Assembly (NCBI RefSeq): GCF_018860965.1
Contig: NZ_JAHKQF010000002.1
Location: forward strand, 541,574-605,573
Reading direction: 5' to 3'
From: Alteromonas sp. C1M14
Lineage (GTDB): Bacteria > Pseudomonadota > Gammaproteobacteria > Enterobacterales > Alteromonadaceae
DNA: 64,000 nt
Positions 7,975 to 16,831 of this stretch are shown here, piece after piece. The position numbers were made by a program, and so were the translations under genes. How positions within the stretch are numbered: the stretch's first letter is position 1; every line of letters starts with the position of its first letter. The notes under the pieces are model-generated. The model saw nothing but the letters and a program-made list of their open reading frames with translations. It made no database searches and was not told where the DNA came from.

Positions 7975-9819
7975 ATGCCTCATAAAGTGATTTTACAGCA
8001 CAGCAAGGCTAACTTAAGAAAACGCCTTATGCTCGGTACCGTGAGCCTATCGTTTATTCTTATCAGTACACTTTGCTTTATTGGCCATGGTATTTTATTA
8101 GAGATGGAGCAAGCCTTTGAAAAGGACACTTTCCATCGCCATGCCAAACATGTTCTTGCCCGGATAGCGAATGATACTCCCTTAGCGGCGATGTCTATGC
8201 CACCTGACGTGGTGTTAGTAAGCATGGGTAACACCCAAGTTTATCCGCAACAAAAACCTCTACCCACCCTACTTTCGCTAGCGACTACGGTAAATAGTGA
8301 TAGCTTTTTCGCGCTTAACAAGCGCCGTTATTATGTAAAAAAATACACCACCCAACAATCGCCAAAGGCTGTGGTAATAGTTTGGCAAGCCTATGAACTT
8401 TCTGGCATTTCTTCGAGGATCATTAATCAGCTAACGTTAGCGGGATTTATCCTTTTTGGTCTCGCCGTTTGGGTAGCCATGATCATGTCTGCCTTCATCG
8501 CGAAACGATTCGAAAAAGCGAACCAAACCCTAGAGCAATTAGCGTTACAAGACCCACTAACCCATCTGCTAAATCGTCATGCTCTGCTGGCCAGCAAACA
8601 CTTCAATCTCGCTCATGGCGCGCTGTTTTTTTTCGACCTCGACCGGTTTAGAGATATTAATGACGCCCTTGGTCATGAAATGGGTGATCGTATGTTGTTC
8701 GCCTTTGCCCAGCGGTTAAAAACCTTAGCCGGCCCCACTGCTTATACCTATCGCTATCGCAGCGATGAATTTGTCATTTGGCAACCAGACATTCTCCAAG
8801 AAGATGTTTTAAGCCATGCCTTTCGATTGCTATACGACTGCCGAGACCCCCTGCAAATTGGTAACAGTGCATTTGAAATTGGCTGTAGCATCGGTGTCGC
8901 TTGTTTACCAGACCACGGACAACGCCCCGACACGCTCGTTCGCAACGCTGAAAATGCCATGCATCGTGCTAAGAAACTGCGCTTGGGCGTGCAAATGTAC
9001 AGCGATCGCCTAGCCTTAAACAGTACCATTAAAGTTACCCTTCGTAGTCAGTTACGTTCTGCGTTACAAAACCAAGAATTCATCCTCTACTACCAACCAA
9101 AAGCAGAAATTGGCAGCGGTCGTTTAATAGGTGTTGAAGCCATTGTCCGTTGGCAACATCCAGATGAAGGTTTGTTAGTGCCGGCGTTATTTATCGACCT
9201 TATCGAACAAAGCGGCATTGTTCACGCGTTTACGCGATATACCGTGGAGCAAGCCGTTGCCCAAATACAATCCTGGTCATCTCAAGGTCACTTTGTTCCT
9301 GTTTCGGTGAATTTATCGGCCTACAACCTAATGGATAGCGAGTTTATTCCCTTTATAAAACACTGTCTGGAAACCACCAATATTGATCCGGCCTTGCTGG
9401 AATTTGAACTCACGGAAAGCGCCACCATGGTGGATATCGAGGTCAGTAAACGGGTATTGACCGCATTTAGAGAAATGGGGATAAAGACATCCATCGATGA
9501 TTTTGGTACGGGTATGAGTTCCTTTGCCTATCTTCGAGAGCTTGATATTAATACCGTAAAACTCGATCAGTCGTTTATTCGGGATCTCGAGCCGAACAGC
9601 CGTACGGCTAAAATTGTAGAAAGTATTGTGTCCTTGTGCAGAAACTTAGATATTGATGTCATTGCAGAGGGCGTGGAAACCAAAGCCCAGGCTCAATTGC
9701 TTACAAAACTTGACTGTCACTTTGCTCAAGGCTATTTGTATGGCAAGCCTACGCCGGCCAAAAACATCACCACACTGATGCAATCATCTTTTAGCAATAA
9801 ACGTAGATTGTCACGGTAA
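7975..9819 (+). CDS. Membrane GGDEF-EAL protein, probable c-di-GMP phosphodiesterase
   Basis: 614 residues: TM helix about 18-38, a periplasmic stretch of roughly 110 residues, a second TM about 150-173, GGDEF domain about 190-350 and EAL domain about 360-600. The GGDEF signature is degenerate (RSDEF in YRYRSDEFVIW), so diguanylate cyclase activity is unlikely. The EAL side keeps its metal and catalytic residues: the Glu of VEAIVRW, Asn in VNLSAYNL, ELTES, DDFGTG, the Lys of VKLDQ, AEGVET and the Gln of AQGY. The likely role is c-di-GMP breakdown, the GGDEF part acting as a regulatory or GTP-binding domain. It converges on exoD with a two-base gap. Confidence 0.92.
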   Translation: MPHKVILQHSKANLRKRLMLGTVSLSFILISTLCFIGHGILLEMEQAFEKDTFHRHAKHVLARIANDTPLAAMSMPPDVVLVSMGNTQVYPQQKPLPTLLSLATTVNSDSFFALNKRRYYVKKYTTQQSPKAVVIVWQAYELSGISSRIINQLTLAGFILFGLAVWVAMIMSAFIAKRFEKANQTLEQLALQDPLTHLLNRHALLASKHFNLAHGALFFFDLDRFRDINDALGHEMGDRMLFAFAQRLKTLAGPTAYTYRYRSDEFVIWQPDILQEDVLSHAFRLLYDCRDPLQIGNSAFEIGCSIGVACLPDHGQRPDTLVRNAENAMHRAKKLRLGVQMYSDRLALNSTIKVTLRSQLRSALQNQEFILYYQPKAEIGSGRLIGVEAIVRWQHPDEGLLVPALFIDLIEQSGIVHAFTRYTVEQAVAQIQSWSSQGHFVPVSVNLSAYNLMDSEFIPFIKHCLETTNIDPALLEFELTESATMVDIEVSKRVLTAFREMGIKTSIDDFGTGMSSFAYLRELDINTVKLDQSFIRDLEPNSRTAKIVESIVSLCRNLDIDVIAEGVETKAQAQLLTKLDCHFAQGYLYGKPTPAKNITTLMQSSFSNKRRLSR

Positions 9820-9821
9820 GA

Positions 9822-10427
9822 TCAGCTGACCAAAGTGTAGACTTGCTGCGTGCCAAGCATTAAGCCACTTAATGCTGCAATCAGTCCCACTGACGCCACC
9901 GCGCCGTCATCGGTAGTCAAACCAATGGCCATTACCAATACCGACAGTGCCGGAATAAAACCCACAAAAGGCACGATTTCCAGTGGTATCATCGATAACC
10001 CGCACAACGCACAACTTACAGCTACAAGGCTACGAAAAACAGGATGTTGAACGAACAACCATCGTGGCACAAGAAAGCGATCTATGCGCGCCATCCAAGG
10101 TTTCATGCGTCGAATACCACTGTTTAACTTTGCCCGACTTACTGGAATATCACGGATAGGCCCTGGCAACCAAGGGTGCTGCTTAGACACCAGCATTTGA
10201 ATAGCGATAAGCATAATGGTAATGCCCGTCATTGACGGCACACCGGGTAATGCCCCTATTGGTGTGGAACAAATAAATGCCGGAACCGCTAACATAGGGC
10301 CAAACCCCCGCTTTTCCATGGTAAACAGCAGTGTCCCAAAGGACACTGATTCCTCTTCGCCGTGAGACTGCATTCGTCCAAGCAGCTCATTAAGTGTCAT
10401 AGAGGGTTTAGCGGTTGAAGAATCCAT
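9822..10427 (-). CDS. exoD: ExoD family exopolysaccharide-synthesis membrane protein
   Basis: 201 residues matching ExoD: cytoplasmic N-terminus (TLNELLGRM), a conserved GTLLFTMEKRGFGPMLAVPA block, the STPIGALPGVPSMTGI turn, and C-terminal hydrophobic segments (about 125-195) with EIVPFVGFIPA. ExoD of rhizobia affects exopolysaccharide production and alkali tolerance; the biochemical activity is not known. Next to a c-di-GMP phosphodiesterase, a link to matrix production is possible, but they are convergent and not in one operon. Confidence 0.88.
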   Translation of the reverse strand: MDSSTAKPSMTLNELLGRMQSHGEEESVSFGTLLFTMEKRGFGPMLAVPAFICSTPIGALPGVPSMTGITIMLIAIQMLVSKQHPWLPGPIRDIPVSRAKLNSGIRRMKPWMARIDRFLVPRWLFVQHPVFRSLVAVSCALCGLSMIPLEIVPFVGFIPALSVLVMAIGLTTDDGAVASVGLIAALSGLMLGTQQVYTLVS

Positions 10428-10761
10428 TTATCCGTTATCCTAATTTTGCAAAGTTATGCAAGCTACTGCCAGTTTCGTGCCATACAATGGAAAAGGAAAA
10501 AATAACCTAATGGCTATTATTCAATAAGTTAGTATAGTGAACAGCAATAGCGTAAATCCATGAAATGGTGCTTTTTTCACGATATGGGAATTTTATACCC
10601 ACAAGCCTTAAGGGATAATTTCGTCGCTATTCGGGTTGCCTATTACGCTAACGCTTAGCGTTGCTAACGCTAGGCTAAGGAAAGGATTTTTCAGTGATCT
10701 TAACCCTGTTGAATCTTGTACTACGTACAACGAAATAAAATTTATAAAAAAGGAACGTGCT
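10428..10761. other. Intergenic leader of the signalling operon
   Basis: 334 bp between exoD and the response-regulator gene. It contains the structured repeat element at 10638-10675 (listed separately). The rest is AT-rich and probably carries both divergent promoters; I see no further gene. Confidence 0.6.
10638..10675 (+). repeat. Structured inverted/direct repeat in the operon leader
   Basis: Outer arms GCCTA/TAGGC enclose the near-perfect palindrome AACGCTTAGCGTT (10650-10662). The octamer GCTAACGC also occurs twice (10647-10654 and 10663-10670), so alternative pairings are possible. It ends 86 nt before the GTG start, so it could be a regulator site or an RNA leader structure. Confidence 0.4.
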
Positions 10762-12096
10762 GTGCTGACAGTTTTACTGGTTGATGATGATCCTGAATTT
10801 TCAGAAGTGGCTTGTACTATTATCGAGTTTCTTGGCCATGAGGTCTTAACAGCCTGCAATCTTGCCGAAGCCAGAGAATGGTTAACAAAAGAAACTTTCG
10901 ACCATGTCCTTCTTGACTTTATGCTGCCTGATGGCAGTGGTGCTCACCTTTTTGATGAACTTAATAAGCTACCTAAGCAGCCGCGAATTACCCTTATTAC
11001 AGGACACCCATCAGTAAAGGGTATTATCAAAGGCTTGTGCGGCCCTAATATCGATTATCTGGTTAAGCCCATCCAACGGGAAGATATTGAAGCGGTCTTA
11101 TCGGGCAAAAAACAACCTAAATCATCCCAAGCGCCAAAGATCAAAAAACACTTTGGGCATTTAATTGGTGAGTCTGCCTGTATGCAAGAACTCTACAAGC
11201 TCATTGAACGGGTTAGCAGAACCAGCGCCAATGTGATGTTGCTTGGCGAAAGCGGTGCAGGTAAAGAAGTGGTTGCAGCAGCCATACACGCCGCATCTCA
11301 AAGTACCGGCGCTTATATCGCCACCAACTGTGGCGCATTTTCAAAAGAATTAATCGGTAGCGAACTGTTTGGCCACGAAAAAGGGGCGTTCACCGGTGCG
11401 GTTGGCAAAAAAGAAGGGGTATTTGAACAAGCCGAGGGCGGTACCTTGTTTCTCGACGAGATCACCGAAATGCCCATCGACATGCAACCCAATCTATTGC
11501 GGGTTTTAGAGAACAAAGTGGTTATTCGTGTGGGTGGCACTAAAACCATTCCCGTAAATTGCCGAGTTGTGTCTGCCACTAACCGAAAAATGGAAGAAAT
11601 CGCCGAAAGCAAAGTACTTCGTGAAGATATCTATTTTAGATTGGCTGTCTTTCCCATCACGATTCCCCCGTTACGAGAACGTCGGGAAGATATTGCCTTA
11701 CTTGCCACCCACTTTATAGACGAATTTAATCGCGACAACCAAACCCAGTTTAAATGGGAAGAGTCTCAACTTGATACCCTCACCGCCTATGATTGGCCGG
11801 GTAACGTTAGAGAATTACGCCACTTTGTCCATCGCGCTGGCATTATGAGCGATCCTGAGCGTAGTGAAATTGAGTTGCCGAAAACCATCGAATCGCCTTT
11901 CGCTAAAAAGCAATCGACCACCCCGGCGTTAGCAGCAGGACGCACCATTGAAGATGTAGAAAAAGAACTGATTTATGCAACCTTGGAAAAGGTGAATGGC
12001 AACAAGACCTTAGCTGCCGAAATGTTAGGGATCAGCACAAAAACCTTGTATAACCGGCTTCATGCATACGGTGATCTGAGCAAAGACGACGCCTAG
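10762..12096 (+). CDS. NtrC-family sigma54-dependent response regulator
   Basis: 444 residues: receiver domain (1-115, phospho-acceptor D52 in VLLDFMLPDG, Lys in VKPI), AAA+ sigma54 activator domain (about 135-360: Walker A GESGAGKE, the sigma54-contact loop GAFTGA, Walker B TLFLDEI), and a Fis-type helix-turn-helix at the C-terminus (NKTLAAEMLGISTKTLYNRL). It should bind enhancer sites and open sigma54 promoters when phosphorylated. The GTG start is chosen because AGGAA lies 6 nt upstream and the receiver fold starts right after it. First gene of a five-gene operon; the next gene starts 10 bp later. Confidence 0.93.
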   Translation: MLTVLLVDDDPEFSEVACTIIEFLGHEVLTACNLAEAREWLTKETFDHVLLDFMLPDGSGAHLFDELNKLPKQPRITLITGHPSVKGIIKGLCGPNIDYLVKPIQREDIEAVLSGKKQPKSSQAPKIKKHFGHLIGESACMQELYKLIERVSRTSANVMLLGESGAGKEVVAAAIHAASQSTGAYIATNCGAFSKELIGSELFGHEKGAFTGAVGKKEGVFEQAEGGTLFLDEITEMPIDMQPNLLRVLENKVVIRVGGTKTIPVNCRVVSATNRKMEEIAESKVLREDIYFRLAVFPITIPPLRERREDIALLATHFIDEFNRDNQTQFKWEESQLDTLTAYDWPGNVRELRHFVHRAGIMSDPERSEIELPKTIESPFAKKQSTTPALAAGRTIEDVEKELIYATLEKVNGNKTLAAEMLGISTKTLYNRLHAYGDLSKDDA

Positions 12097-12106
12097 GGAG
12101 TAGCAA

Positions 12107-12331
12107 ATGAACGACGACGAGTTAGCGACAATTGCAAAATGGGTACACGATGCCCGCAAACCGTTAAACCGTATATCCATGCAGGCCGAATTGGTAAAAA
12201 TGGCCCTAAATGGCGAGATACCGGTGGAAAAAGCCACTGTTGCACTAGACAAAATTATCCATAGCACAAAAGACTGTAGCCATACCCTCGCCCAAATGAT
12301 GGCGTCATTAGGCGCTAACAGTGCGGAATAA
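12107..12331 (+). CDS. Stand-alone histidine-kinase DHp-like protein
   Basis: 74 residues only. The first helix carries an H-box look-alike, WVHDARKPLNRISMQAEL, with H14 followed by an acidic residue as in HisKA domains. A second helix (about 42-67) would complete a DHp hairpin. There is no ATP-binding domain, membrane segment or sensor. It lies between a response regulator (10 bp) and a histidine kinase (5 bp), with GGAG before its ATG. It could be a phosphotransfer intermediate, a heterodimer partner for the kinase DHp, or a decoy that ties up the regulator. The homology is inferred from the motif; function not established. Confidence 0.7.
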   Translation: MNDDELATIAKWVHDARKPLNRISMQAELVKMALNGEIPVEKATVALDKIIHSTKDCSHTLAQMMASLGANSAE

Positions 12332-12336
12332 TCAGC

Positions 12337-13848
12337 ATGCTAAATAAACTTATTCAGTCATTTTATAGTTGGATTGCCCTTGTCATCATAGTGCTTGTTG
12401 TTATCACAGGTAACGCGTTTTATGTGATTAACACCTTGGATGAACTAACCACCCTCGAGGCCCGTTTATTCGCCACCAATCGCGTAATTAATGTTACCAA
12501 CCAACTGCATATGGCGGTGCTTAGGGCGGAATCAGGACAACGTGGATATTTGCTCACCCGCGATGAAGCTTACCTCGATGATTACACCAGTACGCTAGAT
12601 AAGTTAAACCAACTTATTGACGATGTGGAAACCGCCGCACTCACATCAGAACAACCCAACCAAGACAGTAATATCGACGAGTTGTTGCGGTTAACCAAAG
12701 CCAAAGTGAATGGGCTTATCAAAACCGTCGAGTTAACCAAAGACGGCGAGTATCAGACGGCATTGGCCATTGTTAATACCGATGTGGGGTTGGGCTTATA
12801 TGATCAATTTGAAGAACGCTACAAGTTAGTTGCCCACTCTGAAAAGGAAATGCAACAGACACACTTAAGCAACCTGATGAAGCTGCGCAAAGATTCGGTC
12901 AATACCCTTATTATTTCCGGTGTTACCACCGGTCTATTGGTGTTTGCCATTTTGTTTTTACTCAAAATAAACGTAAGAGAAAACATGCGTCATCAAGAGG
13001 CGCTAGAAGAATACAACGAGGAATTAGAAGATAAAATTTCGGAACGGACCCAAGAATTGCGGATCTTTGCCGATGAGCTAGCACGTAGTAATCGTGAGTT
13101 AGAAGACTTTGCGTTCGTGGCCTCTCATGATCTTCAAGAACCATTAAGAAAAATTCGCGCCTTCGGTAACCGTTTAGAAGCGGGCTATGAAGGTATTATG
13201 GACGAACGTGGTAAAGATTTTCTTAAGCGTATGCTCAATGCAGCGGAGCGCATGTCGATGCTAATTAGCGATCTATTGTCGTTCTCACGGGTATCAACGC
13301 GGGGCAAAGAATTTGAGCAAGTGTCGTTAAATCATATCATGGACAACATATGCAGCGATCTCGAGATTGCCATAGAAGAAAGTGGCGCCACTATACAAAT
13401 TGACGATTTGCCCACCTTACAGTGCGACAAATCCCAAATAGAACAATTAATGCAGAACCTGCTTTCCAACGCGTTAAAATTCCGTAACGAAGATAAAGCA
13501 CCCATTATTAACATTAAAGTACGGGCTCCTTCTGAGGAAGAGTTATCCCCCATATTAGTCCGTGACAATTTTGATTGGGTGGCCATTACAATAGAAGATA
13601 ACGGTATTGGTTTTGAGCAATCTTTTGCTGAAAAAATCTTTGCTCCCTTCCAACGATTACACGGACGCTCTGCCTTTAAAGGCACCGGCATTGGGCTGGC
13701 AGTTTGTCGGCGCATTGTGGAGCGACACAACGGACAGATTAATGCATTCAGTGAGCCTGGCAAAGGCACGCGGTTTGTGATTATCATACCGGTAAATGGT
13801 GAGCCGTTTGCCACCCAAAATGAAGGAATTGTTAGCAATGTCTCTTAA
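12337..13848 (+). CDS. CHASE3 sensor histidine kinase
   Basis: 503 residues: TM about 10-32, extracytoplasmic CHASE3 domain (about 45-180, with RAESGQRGYLLTRDEAYLDDY), TM about 190-208, a coiled coil, then a phytochrome-type kinase core with H264 in SHDLQEPLRKI and an ATPase domain (NALKFRN, DNGIGF, GTGIGLAVCRRI). CHASE3 senses extracellular cues not yet defined. The last codons overlap the start of the next gene by 11 bp, indicating coupled translation. Rcp1-type receivers normally serve this kinase subclass, which fits the next gene. Confidence 0.92.
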   Translation: MLNKLIQSFYSWIALVIIVLVVITGNAFYVINTLDELTTLEARLFATNRVINVTNQLHMAVLRAESGQRGYLLTRDEAYLDDYTSTLDKLNQLIDDVETAALTSEQPNQDSNIDELLRLTKAKVNGLIKTVELTKDGEYQTALAIVNTDVGLGLYDQFEERYKLVAHSEKEMQQTHLSNLMKLRKDSVNTLIISGVTTGLLVFAILFLLKINVRENMRHQEALEEYNEELEDKISERTQELRIFADELARSNRELEDFAFVASHDLQEPLRKIRAFGNRLEAGYEGIMDERGKDFLKRMLNAAERMSMLISDLLSFSRVSTRGKEFEQVSLNHIMDNICSDLEIAIEESGATIQIDDLPTLQCDKSQIEQLMQNLLSNALKFRNEDKAPIINIKVRAPSEEELSPILVRDNFDWVAITIEDNGIGFEQSFAEKIFAPFQRLHGRSAFKGTGIGLAVCRRIVERHNGQINAFSEPGKGTRFVIIIPVNGEPFATQNEGIVSNVS

Positions 13849-14290
13849 AAATGCGACCCCAATCAATATTCTCATGGCCGATGACGATGAAGATGATAGA
13901 TTGCTTACCCTTGATGCCCTCAAAGAAAGCCGGGTATTGAACAATTTATATTGTGTAGAAGATGGCGTAGAACTTCTTGCTTTTCTGCGACGTGAAGGCA
14001 AATACAGCGATCCTAAAACCTCACCGAGGCCCAGTCTCATACTGTTAGATTTAAACATGCCACGCAAAGATGGACGGGAAGCCTTGCAAGAAATCAAAGG
14101 TGACCCATCACTAAGAGGGATCCCCGTTGTGATCCTAACGACCTCGAAAGAAGAAGAAGATATGTTACGGGGTTACGATTTAGGGTGTGCATCATACATA
14201 ACCAAACCAGTTAATTTTGAAGGACTGGTTGATTTAATGCGCGCCCTCGGTCGCTATTGGATAGAGTTTGTTGAATTACCACACGATTAG
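13838..14290 (+). CDS. Rcp1-type single-domain response regulator
   Basis: 150 residues, receiver only: acidic pocket ADDDEDD, D71 in LILLDLNMPRKDG, Thr in LTTS, Lys in TKPVNF. The long insert before strand 3 (RREGKYSDPKTSPRPS) is typical of Rcp1/CheY-like partners of phytochrome-type kinases. There is no output domain, so it probably relays phosphate or interacts with a protein. ATG chosen within the kinase tail (11-bp overlap, GAAGGA upstream) rather than an earlier in-frame start. Confidence 0.92.
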   Translation: MSLKNATPINILMADDDEDDRLLTLDALKESRVLNNLYCVEDGVELLAFLRREGKYSDPKTSPRPSLILLDLNMPRKDGREALQEIKGDPSLRGIPVVILTTSKEEEDMLRGYDLGCASYITKPVNFEGLVDLMRALGRYWIEFVELPHD

Positions 14291-14308
14291 TGGTTAATAG
14301 GGGTTACA

Positions 14309-16300
14309 GTGGCTGAGGTCATCCGTGTTTTACTGGTAGAAGATGACGAGGACGATTATTTTCTCACTGCCGACTATATGTCTCAGTGTCCGGAGCCTCG
14401 GTTCCACATAACCTGGGTAACTAATGGCTCCGAAGCCATCGAAGTGTTGCAGAAAAAAACCTTCGACATTTGTTTACTCGATTTTATCTTGGGGGCAGAA
14501 AATGCCCTCGATGTGTTAGCCAAATTTAAACAAGCCCGCATTACGGTGCCTGTGGTCATTCTTACCGGCCAGTCGGATAATCAAGTCGACGAAATGGTGA
14601 TGCGCGCAGGTGCCGCCGATTACCTCACGAAAAGTGAAATTGAATCGCCTCGTTTTATGCGCACCATGCGTTATGCCATGGTTCGCCGTGAAATTGAAAA
14701 TGAGCGTATAGAACGACATAAGATCGAGCAACAAAATAAAGCCAAAGATAAATTTTTGGCTCATTTAGGCCACGAACTTCGCACTCCCCTTACCTCAATA
14801 CTCGGCTACACCGAATTGCTCCTCGATGACGAAGAAAATCATCATATGAGCCAAGAGCTTTCCATTATTCACACCAATGGTAAACATCTACTTAGCTTAC
14901 TGAACGATTTACTCGACATGTCTAGGATCATGGCGAATAAGCTTGAACTGGCCCCACGAAACATTAACCTCAGTGCATTTATGACCGATGTGCACTCTCT
15001 GATGAATTTGGCGGCCAAAGATAAAGGGCTGTCCATGGCCATTTGCTCAGAGACCGAGGTGCCGATTAACATCGATGTGGACCCTACCCGCTTGCGACAA
15101 ATTCTGATTAATTTAATCAGTAACGCCGTAAAATTTACCGATTCGGGTTTAATCACTGTCACGGTAGAAACCCTCCCTGTACGACCTATTGATGGCAAAG
15201 AACTGTTACTGTTTCGGGTGAAAGACTCGGGTATCGGGATGCCTCCAGATAAACTCGATGCCATTTTCCATCCATTTGAGCAAATTGAAGATGTTGTGCG
15301 CGCTAACCATGGCGGCGCTGGACTGGGCTTAGCGATTTGCCGTGAGTTAGTTTACAAAATGGGCGGTACCATTGATGTTGATTCGGAAGTCGGCAAAGGC
15401 AGTATTTTTTCTTTTACCCTGGATCCCGGTGAAATTCGAGAACAGCCTAGGGAATTTCTCACCCTTGCAGCACCGAGTATTAATCAACATGATAAACGAA
15501 ATCTGCATGTAACTGGCCGCGTGCTTATTGTCGATGATTTACGCGAATTACGTCGTCTTACCGGCTATATGGTTAGCCAATGTCATGCCTCTGTTTCCTA
15601 TGCTGAAAATGGCGTCAAAGCACTGGAAGCCGTGCTGGAAGCAGAACGGGCTGGCAAGCCTTTCCACCTGGTACTAATGGACATTCACATGCCGGTGATG
15701 AATGGGATAGAGTCTTTAAACGCTATGCGTCAACATCGTTGTAACGTGGCGGTGGTGGCGATAACCGCCGCGAGTAGAAAAGGGCTACGCCAATCTCTGC
15801 TCGATGAAGGTTTTGACGACGTATTGGGTAAACCTATCGACAAGACCGCTTTGTTGAAGGTACTGGACAGATACCTCATCACAACCCCTAAAGCGGATAG
15901 CCCCCAAAAACCTGTCGAAGATCGGCTCCAACCGGCACCGAGCCCTGATAACAACACCGCCGCCAAACGGGTGCTTCTGGTGGAAGATGATCATGATGCG
16001 GCAGAACTAATGGCTCTATTACTCAACCATCTCGGTCATGAGGTGACGGTTGCCCACAACGGACAAGAGGCCATGGAGCGCAGCGGACAACAGTTGTTTG
16101 ATGTCGCCTTATTGGATTTATCTTTACCCGATATGGGCGGGCTTGAATTGGCGGCACAATTGCATCCCCAGTGCCCCGAGTTACGAGTTTATATTGTCAG
16201 TGGCCGAGAACCTGACGCCAACGAAATTGGCGACGTAGCCATAGCGGGAACATTACTAAAACCGGTCAATAAAGACGATTTGGCTAACCTGTTAAATTAA
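14309..16300 (+). CDS. Hybrid histidine kinase REC-HisKA-HATPase-REC-REC
   Basis: 663 residues, soluble. REC1 (1-120, D58), a linking helix, HisKA with H155 in GHELRTPLTSILGY, HATPase (about 260-375; NLISNAVKF, DSGIGM, GAGLGLAICREL), REC2 (about 405-525, D458 in VLMDIHMPVMNG), and REC3 (about 550-660, D603 in ALLDLSLPDMGG). The N-terminal receiver makes the kinase itself a response element, so it can take signal from the upstream kinase or Rcp1 protein. The GTG start follows AGGGG by seven nt. It closes the operon; four receivers and three DHp-type histidines precede or lie within it. Confidence 0.92.
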   Translation: MAEVIRVLLVEDDEDDYFLTADYMSQCPEPRFHITWVTNGSEAIEVLQKKTFDICLLDFILGAENALDVLAKFKQARITVPVVILTGQSDNQVDEMVMRAGAADYLTKSEIESPRFMRTMRYAMVRREIENERIERHKIEQQNKAKDKFLAHLGHELRTPLTSILGYTELLLDDEENHHMSQELSIIHTNGKHLLSLLNDLLDMSRIMANKLELAPRNINLSAFMTDVHSLMNLAAKDKGLSMAICSETEVPINIDVDPTRLRQILINLISNAVKFTDSGLITVTVETLPVRPIDGKELLLFRVKDSGIGMPPDKLDAIFHPFEQIEDVVRANHGGAGLGLAICRELVYKMGGTIDVDSEVGKGSIFSFTLDPGEIREQPREFLTLAAPSINQHDKRNLHVTGRVLIVDDLRELRRLTGYMVSQCHASVSYAENGVKALEAVLEAERAGKPFHLVLMDIHMPVMNGIESLNAMRQHRCNVAVVAITAASRKGLRQSLLDEGFDDVLGKPIDKTALLKVLDRYLITTPKADSPQKPVEDRLQPAPSPDNNTAAKRVLLVEDDHDAAELMALLLNHLGHEVTVAHNGQEAMERSGQQLFDVALLDLSLPDMGGLELAAQLHPQCPELRVYIVSGREPDANEIGDVAIAGTLLKPVNKDDLANLLN

Positions 16301-16352
16301 GTGCCCGCCATTTCTGGTTGCAAAGAAGTCATCTTTTCCTTCTTCCTGCAAA

Positions 16353-16373
16353 TATTACAATTACTTTGTAATA
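16353..16373. promoter_or_regulatory. Candidate enhancer dyad TATTACAA-N5-TTGTAATA
   Basis: Perfect 8-bp inverted repeat 80-100 bp upstream of the sigma54-like element at 16453, a usual distance for an enhancer-binding protein. Related TTACA-N8-TGTAA dyads occur at 18184-18201 and 48056-48075. Confidence 0.4.
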
Positions 16374-16452
16374 AATTGTCTTCACCTTAAAACACCTTCG
16401 CCGCAGGAATATTTAACCCATAATTATCATATACTTAATAAACTACACTTAT

Positions 16453-16468
16453 TGGTATTGCAGTTGCA
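16453..16468 (+). promoter_or_regulatory. Candidate sigma54 promoter of the yqjDEK-like operon
   Basis: TGGTATTGCAGTTGCA: GG-N10-GC spacing with a perfect TTGCA -12 box, 9 of the 10 strongest consensus bases. It ends 39 nt before the ATG. Confidence 0.55.
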
Positions 16469-16507
16469 TCAGTCATTATGAATTCACTTAGCAAGGAGAT
16501 TTAGATC

Positions 16508-16828
16508 ATGGCTACAACCACTGCCACACCTAAGACACCAAACACGGGTAATTCAGCAAGTGAAGCAACCCATCCGTTTACGGACAAGGCACAAGAGACA
16601 CTGCACACGTCGGTAGACAAACTAGCAAGCTCAGCGGCCAAAGCGGAAGAAAACCTACGTTCAACAGCGGCAGATTCAGCGGAAAATATGGCTGAACGCA
16701 AAGCACAGTTAGACGCGAAGTGGAAGACTTCAGGTGTTCGCAAATACGCGATTGAAAACCCCATTGCAACCGCAGGTATCGCCTTCGCTGCCGGTATGCT
16801 GGTAACGTCGTTAATGCGGAAGAAATAA
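16508..16828 (+). CDS. ElaB/YqjD/DUF883-like membrane-anchored protein
   Basis: 106 residues: low-complexity Thr/Ala start, an amphipathic helical region (about 25-75, ETLHTSVDKLASSAAKAEEN), and one C-terminal TM (about 85-103, NPIATAGIAFAAGMLV) ending in RKK. This matches the ElaB/YqjD group, stationary-phase inner-membrane proteins that tether ribosomes in E. coli. GCAAGGAG sits upstream of the ATG. First of four closely spaced genes in the order known from E. coli yqjD-yqjE-yqjK. Confidence 0.8.
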   Translation: MATTTATPKTPNTGNSASEATHPFTDKAQETLHTSVDKLASSAAKAEENLRSTAADSAENMAERKAQLDAKWKTSGVRKYAIENPIATAGIAFAAGMLVTSLMRKK

Positions 16829-16831
16829 ACC

